DNA from: Paenibacillus lutimineralis
Lineage (GTDB): Bacteria > Bacillota > Bacilli > Paenibacillales > Paenibacillaceae
DNA length: 64,000 bases
Direction: 5' to 3'
Assembly: GCF_003991425.1 (NCBI RefSeq)
Contig: NZ_CP034346.1
Coordinates: 3,013,501-3,077,500, forward strand
Under the pieces are notes generated by a model. That model worked only from the letters and a program-made list of their open reading frames with translations, made no database searches and was not told the origin of the DNA. Positions 9,302 to 18,316 of this stretch are shown here, piece by piece. Within the stretch, counting starts at the first letter, position 1. Every line of letters begins with the position of its first letter. The translations under genes were made by a program, and so were the position numbers.

Positions 9302-10645
9302 ATGAATAAGGAGTCTTATGATTTTGATATGATCATCGCGGGTGCAGGCGTCGGAGGGATCAGCGCGGCGCTTGCTGCTGCAAGATTGCAGATGAAGGTG
9401 CTGCTGCTCGAGCAAGCCGGTGAAGTCGGGGGAACCGGCGTATTCTCAAGCGTGTCCTTAATATGCAACTTCCGGGATTCCTGGGGAGGACCGATTACTA
9501 GCGGCATTCACCGGGAGCTGTTCCCCGCCTCATACACGCATTACAATGAGAAGCTCGTTCCAACCTATGATGAGCGGGAGTTGAAGGCTGCATATGAGAG
9601 GCTATTGGCCTCCGAACCGACCCTTACGTTATGGACCAACTGCAAGGTGTTCCAAGTGGATACGAAGGACGGACGAATTGTCCGTCTACATCTTCAGGGC
9701 AGCCGGACAACAACGGTTACTGCCAAGATCTACCTTGATGCCACTGCCGACGGCAATCTTTCCGCGTTGGCAGGTTTGGAATACAAGCTGGGCAGAGAAG
9801 GCGATGGCAGGCTGCAATCCGCCACTGCGACCTTCAAGGTCAGCGGGGTTGACTGCTCCCGGCTGAAGGAGCCTGATATTCGGCAATGGTCAGCCATTCA
9901 TTCGCTGCGCAGGGAGCTGCTGCCTTATTACCTTGATAGGAAAGCGGCAGGCCTCACCAACAACCCGCGGCAGAGCATCACATGTTTTCCTTATCCAGAT
10001 GGCGAGTCCCTGCTGTTTAATTCTACTTCGGTGCTGGATGTAGACCCTACCCGCCCAGAGACGGTTATTCGGGGGAAGGAAGAAGGAGTCCGCCAAGCGC
10101 AGGAGCTGTTTGAAGCGATCCGGCAGCATCCGGCTTTCCATCATGCCAAGCTGGAATACATCGCCCCCAAGCTGGGAGTCCGGGAGGGGCGGCGAATTGT
10201 CGGAGAATACGAATTGACGGCAGAGGACTGTCTTGAGAGCCGGCGCTTTGAGGATATGGTGGCAGCATGCGCCTATTCCCTGGATATTCATAGTCCGGAT
10301 GGAGGCGCTAGCAGGCTTGAAAGCATTCCGGAGCCGGGCTACTACCATATTCCGTACCGTTCGCTTATCCCCAAGGGCTGCACCAATTTATTACTAAGCT
10401 CCCGATGCATCAGCGGCACTCATGAAGCCCACAGTTCATACCGGATCATGGCCTCGGTAAGCGCGATCGGGGAAGCGGCGGGAACGGCAGCTGCGCTCTA
10501 TGTCTTTCAGGGACTCCAGGATGTCAGGCAGGTGAAGAGCCCTCATATCCGGTTCATCCTGCAGCTTCGGGGGCAATTTGTAGAAGGGGAGGTGGAGCGG
10601 ATTCCTATGCCGGCAAGCCCTGTATGGGCAGAAGAGACCCCATAA
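9302..10645 (+). CDS. FAD-dependent oxidoreductase (FAD_oxidored family)
   Basis: 447 aa from the ATG at 9302, which has AGGAGGT nine bases upstream inside the end of the glycosidase gene. The N-terminus carries a Rossmann dinucleotide motif GAGVGG at about residues 14-19 with the downstream acidic residue in LLLEQAG, then the GGTGVFSS motif seen in this family. The C-terminal part (EPGYYHIPYRSLIPKGCTNLLLSSRCISGTHEA...) matches FAD-dependent oxidoreductases found in sugar-catabolic operons. Co-transcription with a glycosidase suggests oxidation of an unusual sugar or sugar derivative. The substrate is not known. Confidence 0.85.
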   Translation: MNKESYDFDMIIAGAGVGGISAALAAARLQMKVLLLEQAGEVGGTGVFSSVSLICNFRDSWGGPITSGIHRELFPASYTHYNEKLVPTYDERELKAAYERLLASEPTLTLWTNCKVFQVDTKDGRIVRLHLQGSRTTTVTAKIYLDATADGNLSALAGLEYKLGREGDGRLQSATATFKVSGVDCSRLKEPDIRQWSAIHSLRRELLPYYLDRKAAGLTNNPRQSITCFPYPDGESLLFNSTSVLDVDPTRPETVIRGKEEGVRQAQELFEAIRQHPAFHHAKLEYIAPKLGVREGRRIVGEYELTAEDCLESRRFEDMVAACAYSLDIHSPDGGASRLESIPEPGYYHIPYRSLIPKGCTNLLLSSRCISGTHEAHSSYRIMASVSAIGEAAGTAAALYVFQGLQDVRQVKSPHIRFILQLRGQFVEGEVERIPMPASPVWAEETP

Positions 10646-10667
10646 GATGGCAAAATCCAATCATCCT

Positions 10668-10681
10668 AGAAAACGCTTACA
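10668..10681 (+). promoter_or_regulatory. Candidate CcpA (cre) site
   Basis: AGAAAACGCTTACA matches the catabolite-responsive element consensus TGWAANCGNTNWCA at 13 of 14 positions. It lies between the oxidoreductase stop and the secreted glycosidase start. If real, it would put the secreted enzyme under carbon catabolite control. Confidence 0.4.
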
Positions 10682-10724
10682 GTGAGATGGTTGAATTTCA
10701 GGTCAAGACAAGGGAGTGAATGTC

Positions 10725-13700
10725 ATGTTCGTGAAAAAGTGGATGATCCGTTTGGTGCTTGTTTTATTAGTATCCGTCAGTATTATTCAGGAGGCGGCGC
10801 CTCAGGCCGTCGCTGCCCAGCCTCAGGCTGAGGTTATTCTCAGCTCGCCTCCCATATACCAAGGTGTAAACAAGGCTTGGCCCGGGGACGCGGACAAAGA
10901 TCCGACACACGCTGCGACGACCAGGAACGGCACGGCATGCTGGATAACATCGCAAAATCCGCTAAATCCCTACTTATATGTGGATGTCGAAAGCTCTGTA
11001 AAACCTGCTGACGCAACCTACGCGATTGTGTCCGTGGACTACTATGACGCAGCAGCAACGACGATGGCCATTGAATACGACGGCCAAAACAACGCGTACC
11101 AGGCCACCCCATGGATGCCCACAAGCGGCAGTCAGACTTGGAAGAATCAAATCTTTGAGCTGAAAGGAATCAAGTTCGCCAATCGCACAAACGGTGCGGA
11201 TTTCCGTCTGCGCGTTCACAGCATCAATGGGGTCATGCCAGAAATCTGTTTTGCGCGAATCCAGGTGACCTTCGCAACGACTCCAACGCTATCCGTAATG
11301 AATCCGAGCCTGCTCTTCACAACCCAATCCGCAAACCTGGACTTCGGCACGGTGGGTGACTCGGTCTCCTATGAAATTGCAGACGATCAGGGCGTGAGTC
11401 TTCGCACGGGATCCATTCCTGTAGGTGCCGACGGACATGCTCCGCTGTCCGTACAGGATCTGGGTCCGGGATTCTACAATCTCACTTTCTCCAGCGTAAT
11501 TGATGATCATCCGATAACGCGCACCACCACATTTGGCATTGTGACCCCGACGCCAGCTGGCGCTTTGAGCCCGGATTCCTTCTTTGGGATCGACACCCAT
11601 TTTGGGCATTACAAATCGCTTGAAGACGGGCTGATGAATGCTTTGGCGACCATCGGTTACGGTCACATTCGAAGCGATGTGAACTGGTCGTTAATTGAAA
11701 AACAGCCAGGCGTGTACAACTGGGCCGGATATGATTTTGAAGCCAGATCACAGCAAGCTCTTGAACTTGGTATGACTCCCCAGGGGGTCCTGGCCTACAG
11801 CAACGCCAATTATGACAACGGGAAAACACCGAGTTCCGAGGAGGGGCTGGCCGCATTCGGCCAGTTCGGGAAGGCTGCCGCCGAGCATTACAAAGGCAAG
11901 GTCAGCGATTTCAACGTCTATAACGAGTTCAATGGTACCGGCTTTAACAACGGGGCTTGCGGCACTACCGCAGCCTGTTATGTACAGATGCTTCAGGCTA
12001 TGTATGGACCTATTCACGAAGGAAACCCCGACGCGAACGTTATTGGCCCGATTCCATCCACCATTGACGATAACTGGAATAACGCCTTTTTTGCGGCTGG
12101 CGGTATCAAATACATTGATACATTTGCGACGAATGTCTACGGGTATGCTCTCGAGGGAGCGAACACGCCGCCCGAGCGCACACTGCTGGTGTCGAAGCTG
12201 CCTGCATTGGTACAGCAGGTGAAGCAGGAGGCTGGGAATCGGCATGTTCCCGTATGGATAACGGAGAACGGCTGGCCGACCTATGCCGCTGCCTCTACGG
12301 AGCTGCAGCAGGCGGATAATCTGGTGCGTTCGCAGGTGCTGGCAAAGGCAGCAGGCGTAGATGTCTTCAGCTGGTACTCGGCTATGGATGACGGGACGGA
12401 CCCCAATAATAGAGAGCATCACTTTGGACTGTTCAGGCAACCTGTAGATGGTGTAGTTGGTGTAGCTCCGAAGCCTGGAGCAGTTACAAACGCCGTGCTT
12501 ATTCGTGCGGTAACCGGAAAGAGTATTGAAGCTCGCGAAAGTCTCGGCTCCGATACCGCCTACTCGTATCCGTATACAGGAGGAGGTTCTACGACTCGAG
12601 TCATGTGGTCCACTGGCAGTGAAAGCATTGCTCTGAACGCTATCCAGCCCCTGATCATCACGAATGAATACGGGTCGACACAGACGGTAAATCCGACCAA
12701 CGGCAAGGTCATTCTCACGCTCAACGGCAGCCCGATTTACGTTACCGGCGAAGTTGACAGCTTGGGCGTAACACAGTCAGCGATCGCGATGAAAGTCGTC
12801 GGACAGTCGATCAAAGGAGAGGCGGTCTCTGTGACGGTGACTGCAGATCGTTCGAACCCTAAGACAGACCTTCCTAATGAGTTGACGCTCATTGCCAGCG
12901 GGGCACAACCCGTAAAGCTTCGTACTTCCCCGGGCAAGGCAACAAGCGCCACCATCAACGTCCCTGCATCCATGCTCCTGGGTCAGCGAACCATAGCCGT
13001 GGATGTGGTGAAGGTGAAGCCGGGGAAGGGAGGCAATGATAAACATGAGCCGAGTCTTGTTGTCGGTTTAAGGGCAACCACCCATATCGTAAAGCCGTTC
13101 GAGATCAGCGTTCAGCCAACAATCACATCGGATGCAACGTCTCGAAGCTATTTTCTCGACATTGAACTGAAGAATAATCGCAACAATGCCTTCACGGTGA
13201 CCCAGGTTACCTACCAAGTCGGACCGGTATCCGGGGAGGTGGCGGATGCGGTTAAGATCGCTGCGAATGGAATAGCCTCGATGCGTGTCCCGCTCTCCGA
13301 TATCCCGTTATTCGATGCCTTGAGCTATAGCGTGACCGTTGACAGTGGGAACGGTTCGGACACTTCATTTGGATCGATATCCTACGCTCCTATTGAGCTT
13401 GCGGACCAATATACATTGCCCGCCATCGACCTGGCATCGCAAGCGGCATGGGTATCGCTCTCTGGGACACGAAGCAGCAACAGCGATCTCATCGGGCAGT
13501 TGCGCATCACTTATAACACCGACGCGCTTATAATCGATGCTATGATCACGGACGACAAGCATTTCGGCGCGCGCACGCCAGATACATTATGGCAGACCGA
13601 TTCGATCCAGTTCAGTACTTACGACCGAGTGCCAGGACAGGAGGGAGGACAACGCGTTGAAATCGGTGCGGCGCTTCTCGACAGTGGACCTTCGGTTTAC

Positions 13701-13982
13701 ACCTTCGCGGCACCGGACGGGCAGCAGCCGGGGCCAACCCCCGGCGCTCAAGCGGACATTGTTCAAGATGGCAGTACCATGCATTACGTCATCTCCGTCC
13801 CGTGGGCTTCGCTTGGATTTAATGGACCGCCGATGCAGACCCTTGGCATCTCGTTCCTGGTAAATGATGATGACCAGGGCTCCAGTGGCGATTCTCGCGA
13901 TGGTTTCTTGCAGTGGGGCTCGGGAGTCGGCACTACGCCAAAGAACCCCGCCTTGTTCCGCCACGCACAGTTGGTGCAGTAA
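10725..13982 (+). CDS. Large secreted glycoside hydrolase, clan GH-A fold with CBM9-like C-terminus
   Basis: 1085 aa from the ATG at 10725 (AGGGAG ribosome binding site 8 bp upstream). A signal peptide covers about residues 1-31. An N-terminal beta-rich region (about 35-270) precedes a TIM-barrel catalytic domain starting near SFFGIDTHFGH. The likely acid/base is Glu401 in NVYNEFNG and the nucleophile Glu514 in WITENGWPT, the strand 4/7 arrangement of clan GH-A. Beta-sandwich linkers follow. The last ~180 residues contain the DTLWQTDSIQFS and VPWASLGF patterns of CBM9/DOMON-like carbohydrate-binding modules. It probably degrades an extracellular polymer whose products enter the adjacent importer. 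The family within GH-A is uncertain. Confidence 0.85.
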   Translation: MFVKKWMIRLVLVLLVSVSIIQEAAPQAVAAQPQAEVILSSPPIYQGVNKAWPGDADKDPTHAATTRNGTACWITSQNPLNPYLYVDVESSVKPADATYAIVSVDYYDAAATTMAIEYDGQNNAYQATPWMPTSGSQTWKNQIFELKGIKFANRTNGADFRLRVHSINGVMPEICFARIQVTFATTPTLSVMNPSLLFTTQSANLDFGTVGDSVSYEIADDQGVSLRTGSIPVGADGHAPLSVQDLGPGFYNLTFSSVIDDHPITRTTTFGIVTPTPAGALSPDSFFGIDTHFGHYKSLEDGLMNALATIGYGHIRSDVNWSLIEKQPGVYNWAGYDFEARSQQALELGMTPQGVLAYSNANYDNGKTPSSEEGLAAFGQFGKAAAEHYKGKVSDFNVYNEFNGTGFNNGACGTTAACYVQMLQAMYGPIHEGNPDANVIGPIPSTIDDNWNNAFFAAGGIKYIDTFATNVYGYALEGANTPPERTLLVSKLPALVQQVKQEAGNRHVPVWITENGWPTYAAASTELQQADNLVRSQVLAKAAGVDVFSWYSAMDDGTDPNNREHHFGLFRQPVDGVVGVAPKPGAVTNAVLIRAVTGKSIEARESLGSDTAYSYPYTGGGSTTRVMWSTGSESIALNAIQPLIITNEYGSTQTVNPTNGKVILTLNGSPIYVTGEVDSLGVTQSAIAMKVVGQSIKGEAVSVTVTADRSNPKTDLPNELTLIASGAQPVKLRTSPGKATSATINVPASMLLGQRTIAVDVVKVKPGKGGNDKHEPSLVVGLRATTHIVKPFEISVQPTITSDATSRSYFLDIELKNNRNNAFTVTQVTYQVGPVSGEVADAVKIAANGIASMRVPLSDIPLFDALSYSVTVDSGNGSDTSFGSISYAPIELADQYTLPAIDLASQAAWVSLSGTRSSNSDLIGQLRITYNTDALIIDAMITDDKHFGARTPDTLWQTDSIQFSTYDRVPGQEGGQRVEIGAALLDSGPSVYTFAAPDGQQPGPTPGAQADIVQDGSTMHYVISVPWASLGFNGPPMQTLGISFLVNDDDQGSSGDSRDGFLQWGSGVGTTPKNPALFRHAQLVQ

Positions 13983-14050
13983 AGGACGAGATTCTGTCTA
14001 AAGATGATGAAGAAATATGTACGCAACAGGATATGGATCGAAAGCAATCA

Positions 14051-14083
14051 GAGGCAGCCGGGAAACCGGCTGCCTCTTTCTTC
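14051..14083 (+). terminator. Strong terminator, glycosidase operon end (bidirectional)
   Basis: A perfect 11-bp stem GAGGCAGCCGG with a GAAA tetraloop and complementary arm, followed by TTTCTTCT. It ends the glycoside operon and lies just past the end of the convergent MATE gene, so it may serve both directions. Confidence 0.88.
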
Positions 14084-14103
14084 TCCAACCATTCTACCTT
14101 CGG

Positions 14104-15456
14104 TCAGCGTTCCATCACCTTGATCCATTTATATCGATTTACTTTGACCAGCGCTACAAAGCACTTAAGGATTTGATCGCTTTTAAGAACTACAAAAATG
14201 ATCACCGGTGAGAAGTTAAACATAAATGCTCCCAGCAACGAGGCCGGCAAAATCAGCAGCCACATAAAGATAAAGTCATTATACATCACGAAGGTTGTAT
14301 CTCCGCCGCTTTGTATAATCCCCGATAACGCCGGCATTTCATAGGATGTTCCGATCACGGTGATCGAGAGAATGGTCATGAACGCTGCCGCGAGGTCTTT
14401 GGCCTCCTCCGAAATAGAATAGAGGAAAAGAACGTGGTCCTTAGCAATAAACAAGATGATGCCGGTTAACACACCAATCAGAACGTACAGGACCTGAAGG
14501 GTTTGGCTATAAGCCTTGATTTTTTGGAATAGGCCTTCTCCCACTGCTTTTCCCATGATAATGGCAGAAGAAGTGGCGGAAGCGTAGGATATGACCGTGA
14601 CGAACTGAAATATCGTTGTTGCTACGCTATTGGCTGCGATGGCAGAGGTTCCCATATGGCCAAGAATTCCTGTCTGTACAGCCATAGCTCCAGCCCAAGA
14701 GAGGCTCGATAATAAAATAGGCAGCGCAATTTTGGCATATTGCTTCAGGATCAGCCGATCCAGCTTGAAGAAGTCGAGCAACTGTAGACGCAAGGCCTGG
14801 TTATGCTTCAGCATACACGTGATGACGATGAAGCACTCCACGATACGGGAGATTAAGGTAGCTGTGGCTGATCCTTCGAGTCCTAATTTTGGCAGCCCGC
14901 CATACCCATATACTAGTCCATAATTAAGTGTGACATTAATAACTAGTGTAAATAGAGATACGATCAGGCCGATTTTGACGATTTCCATGCTTCTTAGTGT
15001 GGCTAATAGAACATTGGTGACAGCAAAAAAGACATAGGAAAAGGAGACGATCGTTAAAAACTTGGCTCCTTCTTGAATCACCGTGACATCATTCGTCATT
15101 GCGGATAAAAGCCACGATGAAGAACAAAGAGCTGCCAGCCACATGAGGACGCCAATACAAAGCGAAATCGCCATGCCGACACCAGCGACTTTTCGAATGG
15201 GATGGAGCTCATTTTCGCCCCAAAAACGCGAAGCCATAATGATGACGCTTTGAGAGCAGCCGATCATCAGAAACGTTGCGATAAACTGAATCTGATTAGC
15301 AAGTGACGATGCAGAGAGGGCTATTTCACTATACCCGCCAAGGATCAGGTTATCCGAGAGGTTAACCGCTATCGTAATTGCGTTTTGCAGACCAAGAATC
15401 AGCGTTAAGCTGAAGAAGCTTTTGTAGAAGCTTCGGTCTCTCACCAAGAGACTCAT
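14104..15456 (-). CDS. MATE family efflux transporter
   Basis: 450 aa with about twelve transmembrane helices in two homologous bundles, the layout of NorM/DinF-like multidrug and toxin extruders driven by Na+ or H+ gradients. The N-terminal ILGLQNAITIAVNLSDNLILGGYSEIALSASSLANQ stretch is the usual MATE first-helix signature. The start codon overlaps the stop of the upstream O-acetyltransferase by four bases (ATGA type), so the two are co-translated. The substrate is unknown; acetylation followed by export of a toxic compound is one possibility suggested by the pairing. Confidence 0.9.
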   Translation of the reverse strand: MSLLVRDRSFYKSFFSLTLILGLQNAITIAVNLSDNLILGGYSEIALSASSLANQIQFIATFLMIGCSQSVIIMASRFWGENELHPIRKVAGVGMAISLCIGVLMWLAALCSSSWLLSAMTNDVTVIQEGAKFLTIVSFSYVFFAVTNVLLATLRSMEIVKIGLIVSLFTLVINVTLNYGLVYGYGGLPKLGLEGSATATLISRIVECFIVITCMLKHNQALRLQLLDFFKLDRLILKQYAKIALPILLSSLSWAGAMAVQTGILGHMGTSAIAANSVATTIFQFVTVISYASATSSAIIMGKAVGEGLFQKIKAYSQTLQVLYVLIGVLTGIILFIAKDHVLFLYSISEEAKDLAAAFMTILSITVIGTSYEMPALSGIIQSGGDTTFVMYNDFIFMWLLILPASLLGAFMFNFSPVIIFVVLKSDQILKCFVALVKVNRYKWIKVMER

Positions 15457-16055
15457 GATGGTTCTACTCGCAAGTTCTTGTAATAGTAAATCTTGTCCTC
15501 TTCATTGATTTCACGCAGCACTCTGCATGGGTTTCCAACGGCGATTACACCCGGAGACACATCCTTCGTGACGATGCTTCCCGCGCCAATTACACTGTTC
15601 TTGCCGATTGTTACGCCAGGATTAATAATGGCGCCGCTTCCGATCCATACGCCATCTTCAATCACGACAGGGAAAGCATACATTTGCCCGGTCGCACGCA
15701 ATTCCGGGTCGACGGGATGCCCAACCGTGCATATGGTTACGTTTGGTCCCATTAAGACGCCATTTCCGATCGTAACCGTCGTATCATCGATAATGGTTAA
15801 GTTCGTATTGGCATAAAAACCGTCTCCAATAAACGTGTGGGAGCCATAGCAGATATGTAGTGGAGGCTCAATCCAACAATTAGACCCATAACTCCCGAAG
15901 AGCTCATGAACCAAGGCAGCTCGTTTTTCTACCTCCGAGGGTCTAGTATGGTTAAAGTCATATACTAGTTCTTTTCCTTTAAGGCGTTCCTCCGGCAATC
16001 CTTCACTCATATCCGTAAAAAGCTTCCCATTTTTTATATTATCGCGTTGAGACAT
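15453..16055 (-). CDS. Sugar/maltose O-acetyltransferase (left-handed beta-helix)
   Basis: 200 aa acetyl-CoA-dependent acetyltransferase of the LacA/Maa group. The N-terminal segment MSQRDNIKNGKLFTDMSEGLPEER is the Mac domain, followed by hexapeptide repeats (GDGFYANTNLTIID, GNGVLMGPNVTI, GVWIGSGAIINPGVTIGKNSVIGAGSIV) that form the beta-helix. The catalytic His is in TVGHPVDPELR. It is the first gene of a two-gene minus-strand operon with the MATE exporter and is divergent from an AraC regulator 129 bp away, whose promoter region it shares. Confidence 0.92.
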   Translation of the reverse strand: MSQRDNIKNGKLFTDMSEGLPEERLKGKELVYDFNHTRPSEVEKRAALVHELFGSYGSNCWIEPPLHICYGSHTFIGDGFYANTNLTIIDDTTVTIGNGVLMGPNVTICTVGHPVDPELRATGQMYAFPVVIEDGVWIGSGAIINPGVTIGKNSVIGAGSIVTKDVSPGVIAVGNPCRVLREINEEDKIYYYKNLRVEPS

Positions 16056-16184
16056 GCTTATGACCTTCTTTCTGCACAGGATTGATATCTTATCGAATTA
16101 TTTTATAATTATAGTGCATAACAATTTTCGATTATATCGAAATTAACCATATTTATATAACAATCGTATTTTCAGGAGGACAAT

Positions 16185-17072
16185 ATGACACAGCTGAACG
16201 TTACTGACAATCTGTCGGAAATCATTGAATACGATACACCTTATCTTCCTATTCGTACGAGACAATCCAAATTATCTTATTTTTATAATCGAAGCGCGAG
16301 CTGCCACTGGCATATAGATTTGGAGTTTATATACGTTTTGGACGGCTCCATGAATTACTTTGTGGACGGGGAGAACTATACCCTTCAAAAAGGGGAAGGT
16401 ATTTTCGTGAATTCTAATCGTTTGCACTATGGCTATGGCCATAAGGAAGATGATTGCGACTTTCTCGTGCTAATGCTTAGCCCTCAGCTTCTTGTGCGGA
16501 ATTCTCATATAGAAAATAAATATATTCGGCCGTTATTACAGGATCATCTGAGTAATGCCATTATTTTAAGAGAGGAAACTGCTTGGCAAAAGAAGGCGCT
16601 CCAATACATCAGAAAGCTATATGAACTATGTCACGAACAAGTGGAAGGTTATGAACTTCTAGCCCTCAGTCAGTTTGAGTTATTATTTTTACAGTTACAT
16701 CAGAATACGGTTGGAAATCATGGACTACACCAGGAGCATTCCAAGGATATGAACGCACTTAAAAATATGCTAGGATACATTCAATCCCATTTTTCAGAAA
16801 ATATCAGTTTACAAGAGATTGCTGCTGCTGGATCTGTTGGCCGTAGTAAATGCTGCACTTTATTTAGAAATTCTTTGAAAAAATCGCCGATAGAATACCT
16901 TACAAGCTATCGTATCCAAAAAAGCGTAGACTTCATGACTAACGATAGTCTTAACATGACAGAAATTTCGGCAGCCTGTGGGTTTAATAGTTCAAGTTAT
17001 TTTGCAGAAACCTTTAGAAAAATATGGGGAGTCTCTCCAACTGAATACAGAAAAACAATAACTAGCAACTAA
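16185..17072 (+). CDS. AraC family transcriptional regulator
   Basis: 295 aa with an N-terminal cupin sensor domain (SASCHWHIDLEFIYVLDGSMNYFVDGE and the GEGIFVNSNRLHYG strand) and a C-terminal AraC double HTH from about residue 195 (SLQEIAAAGSVGRSKCCTLFRN and NMTEISAACGFNSSSYFAETFRKIWGVSPTEYR). An AGGAGG ribosome binding site precedes the ATG. It is divergent from the acetyltransferase-MATE pair and 69 bp upstream of azlCD, so either could be its target. The intervening region is AT-rich and I could not pick out an operator confidently. Confidence 0.9.
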   Translation: MTQLNVTDNLSEIIEYDTPYLPIRTRQSKLSYFYNRSASCHWHIDLEFIYVLDGSMNYFVDGENYTLQKGEGIFVNSNRLHYGYGHKEDDCDFLVLMLSPQLLVRNSHIENKYIRPLLQDHLSNAIILREETAWQKKALQYIRKLYELCHEQVEGYELLALSQFELLFLQLHQNTVGNHGLHQEHSKDMNALKNMLGYIQSHFSENISLQEIAAAGSVGRSKCCTLFRNSLKKSPIEYLTSYRIQKSVDFMTNDSLNMTEISAACGFNSSSYFAETFRKIWGVSPTEYRKTITSN

Positions 17073-17141
17073 CTCGGAAAATCGACTGTTTTTCTATTAT
17101 AATGAGGACACAGAAAGAGAAAAGGTGGAGAGGATCATACG

Positions 17142-17873
17142 ATGCAAGAAAATTTGCAAATAAAACAACATGGAGTTGAAGTTAGAGAGGAGAGCTTCTT
17201 ACAGGGAGTAAAAGACTGTATTCCTACGTTATTGGGTTACTTGAGTATTGGATTTGCTGCTGGAGTGCTGGGAAAAACATCAGGACTAAGCGTCACTGAA
17301 ATCACCCTGATGAGCTTACTTGTCTATGCGGGATCCGCTCAATTTATCATTGCTGGGATGGTGGCGGCAAATGGATCGGCTTCTGCGATTATTTTTACGA
17401 TATTCTTTGTGAATCTCCGTCACCTTTTATTGAGTGCGGCCTTATCGCCTTATTTCCGGCATTTATCTCCCTTAAAGAATATGTTGATAGGTTCTTTGCT
17501 TACGGATGAGACATTTGGTGTTGCTATGGCTCAGACCGCGAACAAGACATACATCAGTGATAGATGGATGCATGGTTTAAATATCACAGCTTATCTAAAT
17601 TGGGTCATCGCCAATATCGCCGGAGCATTCTTGGGACAATGGATAACAGACCCACAGAAATTTGGTCTCGACTTTGCCTTGCCAGCCATGTTTATCGGTC
17701 TGCTGGTTCTAATGATGGTGAGTCGGGCTAAAGTAGCTGTAGATATCGTGGTCGCTGTAAGTGCAGTGGTTATTGTTGTAGGCGTATCCCTGTTGACTTC
17801 TGGAAGTGTCGGGGTCATCGTGGCTACAATCATTGCCGCGACAATTGGAATGGTGGTGGAAAAATGGAAGTAA
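17142..17873 (+). CDS. azlC: Branched-chain amino acid exporter large subunit AzlC
   Basis: 243 aa with about six or seven hydrophobic helices. The segments ILGYLSIGFAAGVLGKTSGLS, YAGSAQFI and FFVNLRHLLLSAALSPYFR, with their conserved Gln and Asn-Arg-His, are typical of AzlC/YgaZ proteins. With AzlD it forms an exporter for branched-chain amino acids or analogues such as azaleucine. AAAGGTGGAGAGG lies upstream of the ATG. A TATAAT at 17098 could be the -10 of its promoter, although no good -35 is visible. The gene overlaps azlD by ten bases. Confidence 0.92.
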   Translation: MQENLQIKQHGVEVREESFLQGVKDCIPTLLGYLSIGFAAGVLGKTSGLSVTEITLMSLLVYAGSAQFIIAGMVAANGSASAIIFTIFFVNLRHLLLSAALSPYFRHLSPLKNMLIGSLLTDETFGVAMAQTANKTYISDRWMHGLNITAYLNWVIANIAGAFLGQWITDPQKFGLDFALPAMFIGLLVLMMVSRAKVAVDIVVAVSAVVIVVGVSLLTSGSVGVIVATIIAATIGMVVEKWK

Positions 17874-18190
17874 GATGGTCGATTCTTTTGATTATTATCG
17901 GGGCATCTATCGTCACGCTTATTCCAAGGGTGCTTCCGCTTGTTGTGCTTAGTCGCATACAAATACCCGAATGGGGAATGCGCTGGTTGAATTATGTTCC
18001 AGTTGCCGTCATGGCGGCGTTAGTAGGGCAAGAGTTACTAATGAAGAATGGGGAAATGTCTCCCTTACAAAGCAACCTAGAGTTACTGGCGGCATTGCCA
18101 ACTTTCATCGTGGCTAAATTAACGCGTAGTTTGTTAGGAACTGTAGTGGTCGGGATTATTTCTATCATGGTGTTGCGTTTCATTTTCTGA
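17864..18190 (+). CDS. azlD: Branched-chain amino acid exporter small subunit AzlD
   Basis: 108 aa with three to four membrane helices and the family pattern TLIPRVLPLVVLSRIQIPEWGMRWLNYVPVAVMAALV. The ATG overlaps the end of azlC, the normal coupled arrangement of this two-subunit exporter. The motif with Pro-Arg-Val in helix 1 and the C-terminal ALPTFIVAKLTRSLLGTVVVGI are standard AzlD features. The transcript ends at a hairpin at 18258-18295. Confidence 0.92.
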   Translation: MEVRWSILLIIIGASIVTLIPRVLPLVVLSRIQIPEWGMRWLNYVPVAVMAALVGQELLMKNGEMSPLQSNLELLAALPTFIVAKLTRSLLGTVVVGIISIMVLRFIF

Positions 18191-18257
18191 AGACAAAGTC
18201 GTGATAATTACCTGTTCATCCCCATGCCCCCTTCCGAAAACCCATTTTTGAAAAAGG

Positions 18258-18295
18258 CAAACGGCGGTTTTGATTTATTTCAAAACCGCTGTTTG
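18258..18295 (-). terminator. Hairpin terminator between azlD and the peptidase gene
   Basis: A 16-bp stem (CAAACGGCGGTTTTGA and its near-complement) with a six-base loop. The U-tract (CCTTTTTC) is on the minus side, so it mainly ends the minus-strand peptidase transcript; it may also stop azlCD read-through. Confidence 0.75.
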
Positions 18296-18316
18296 GCTAT
18301 CGAAACATTCTCCAAG

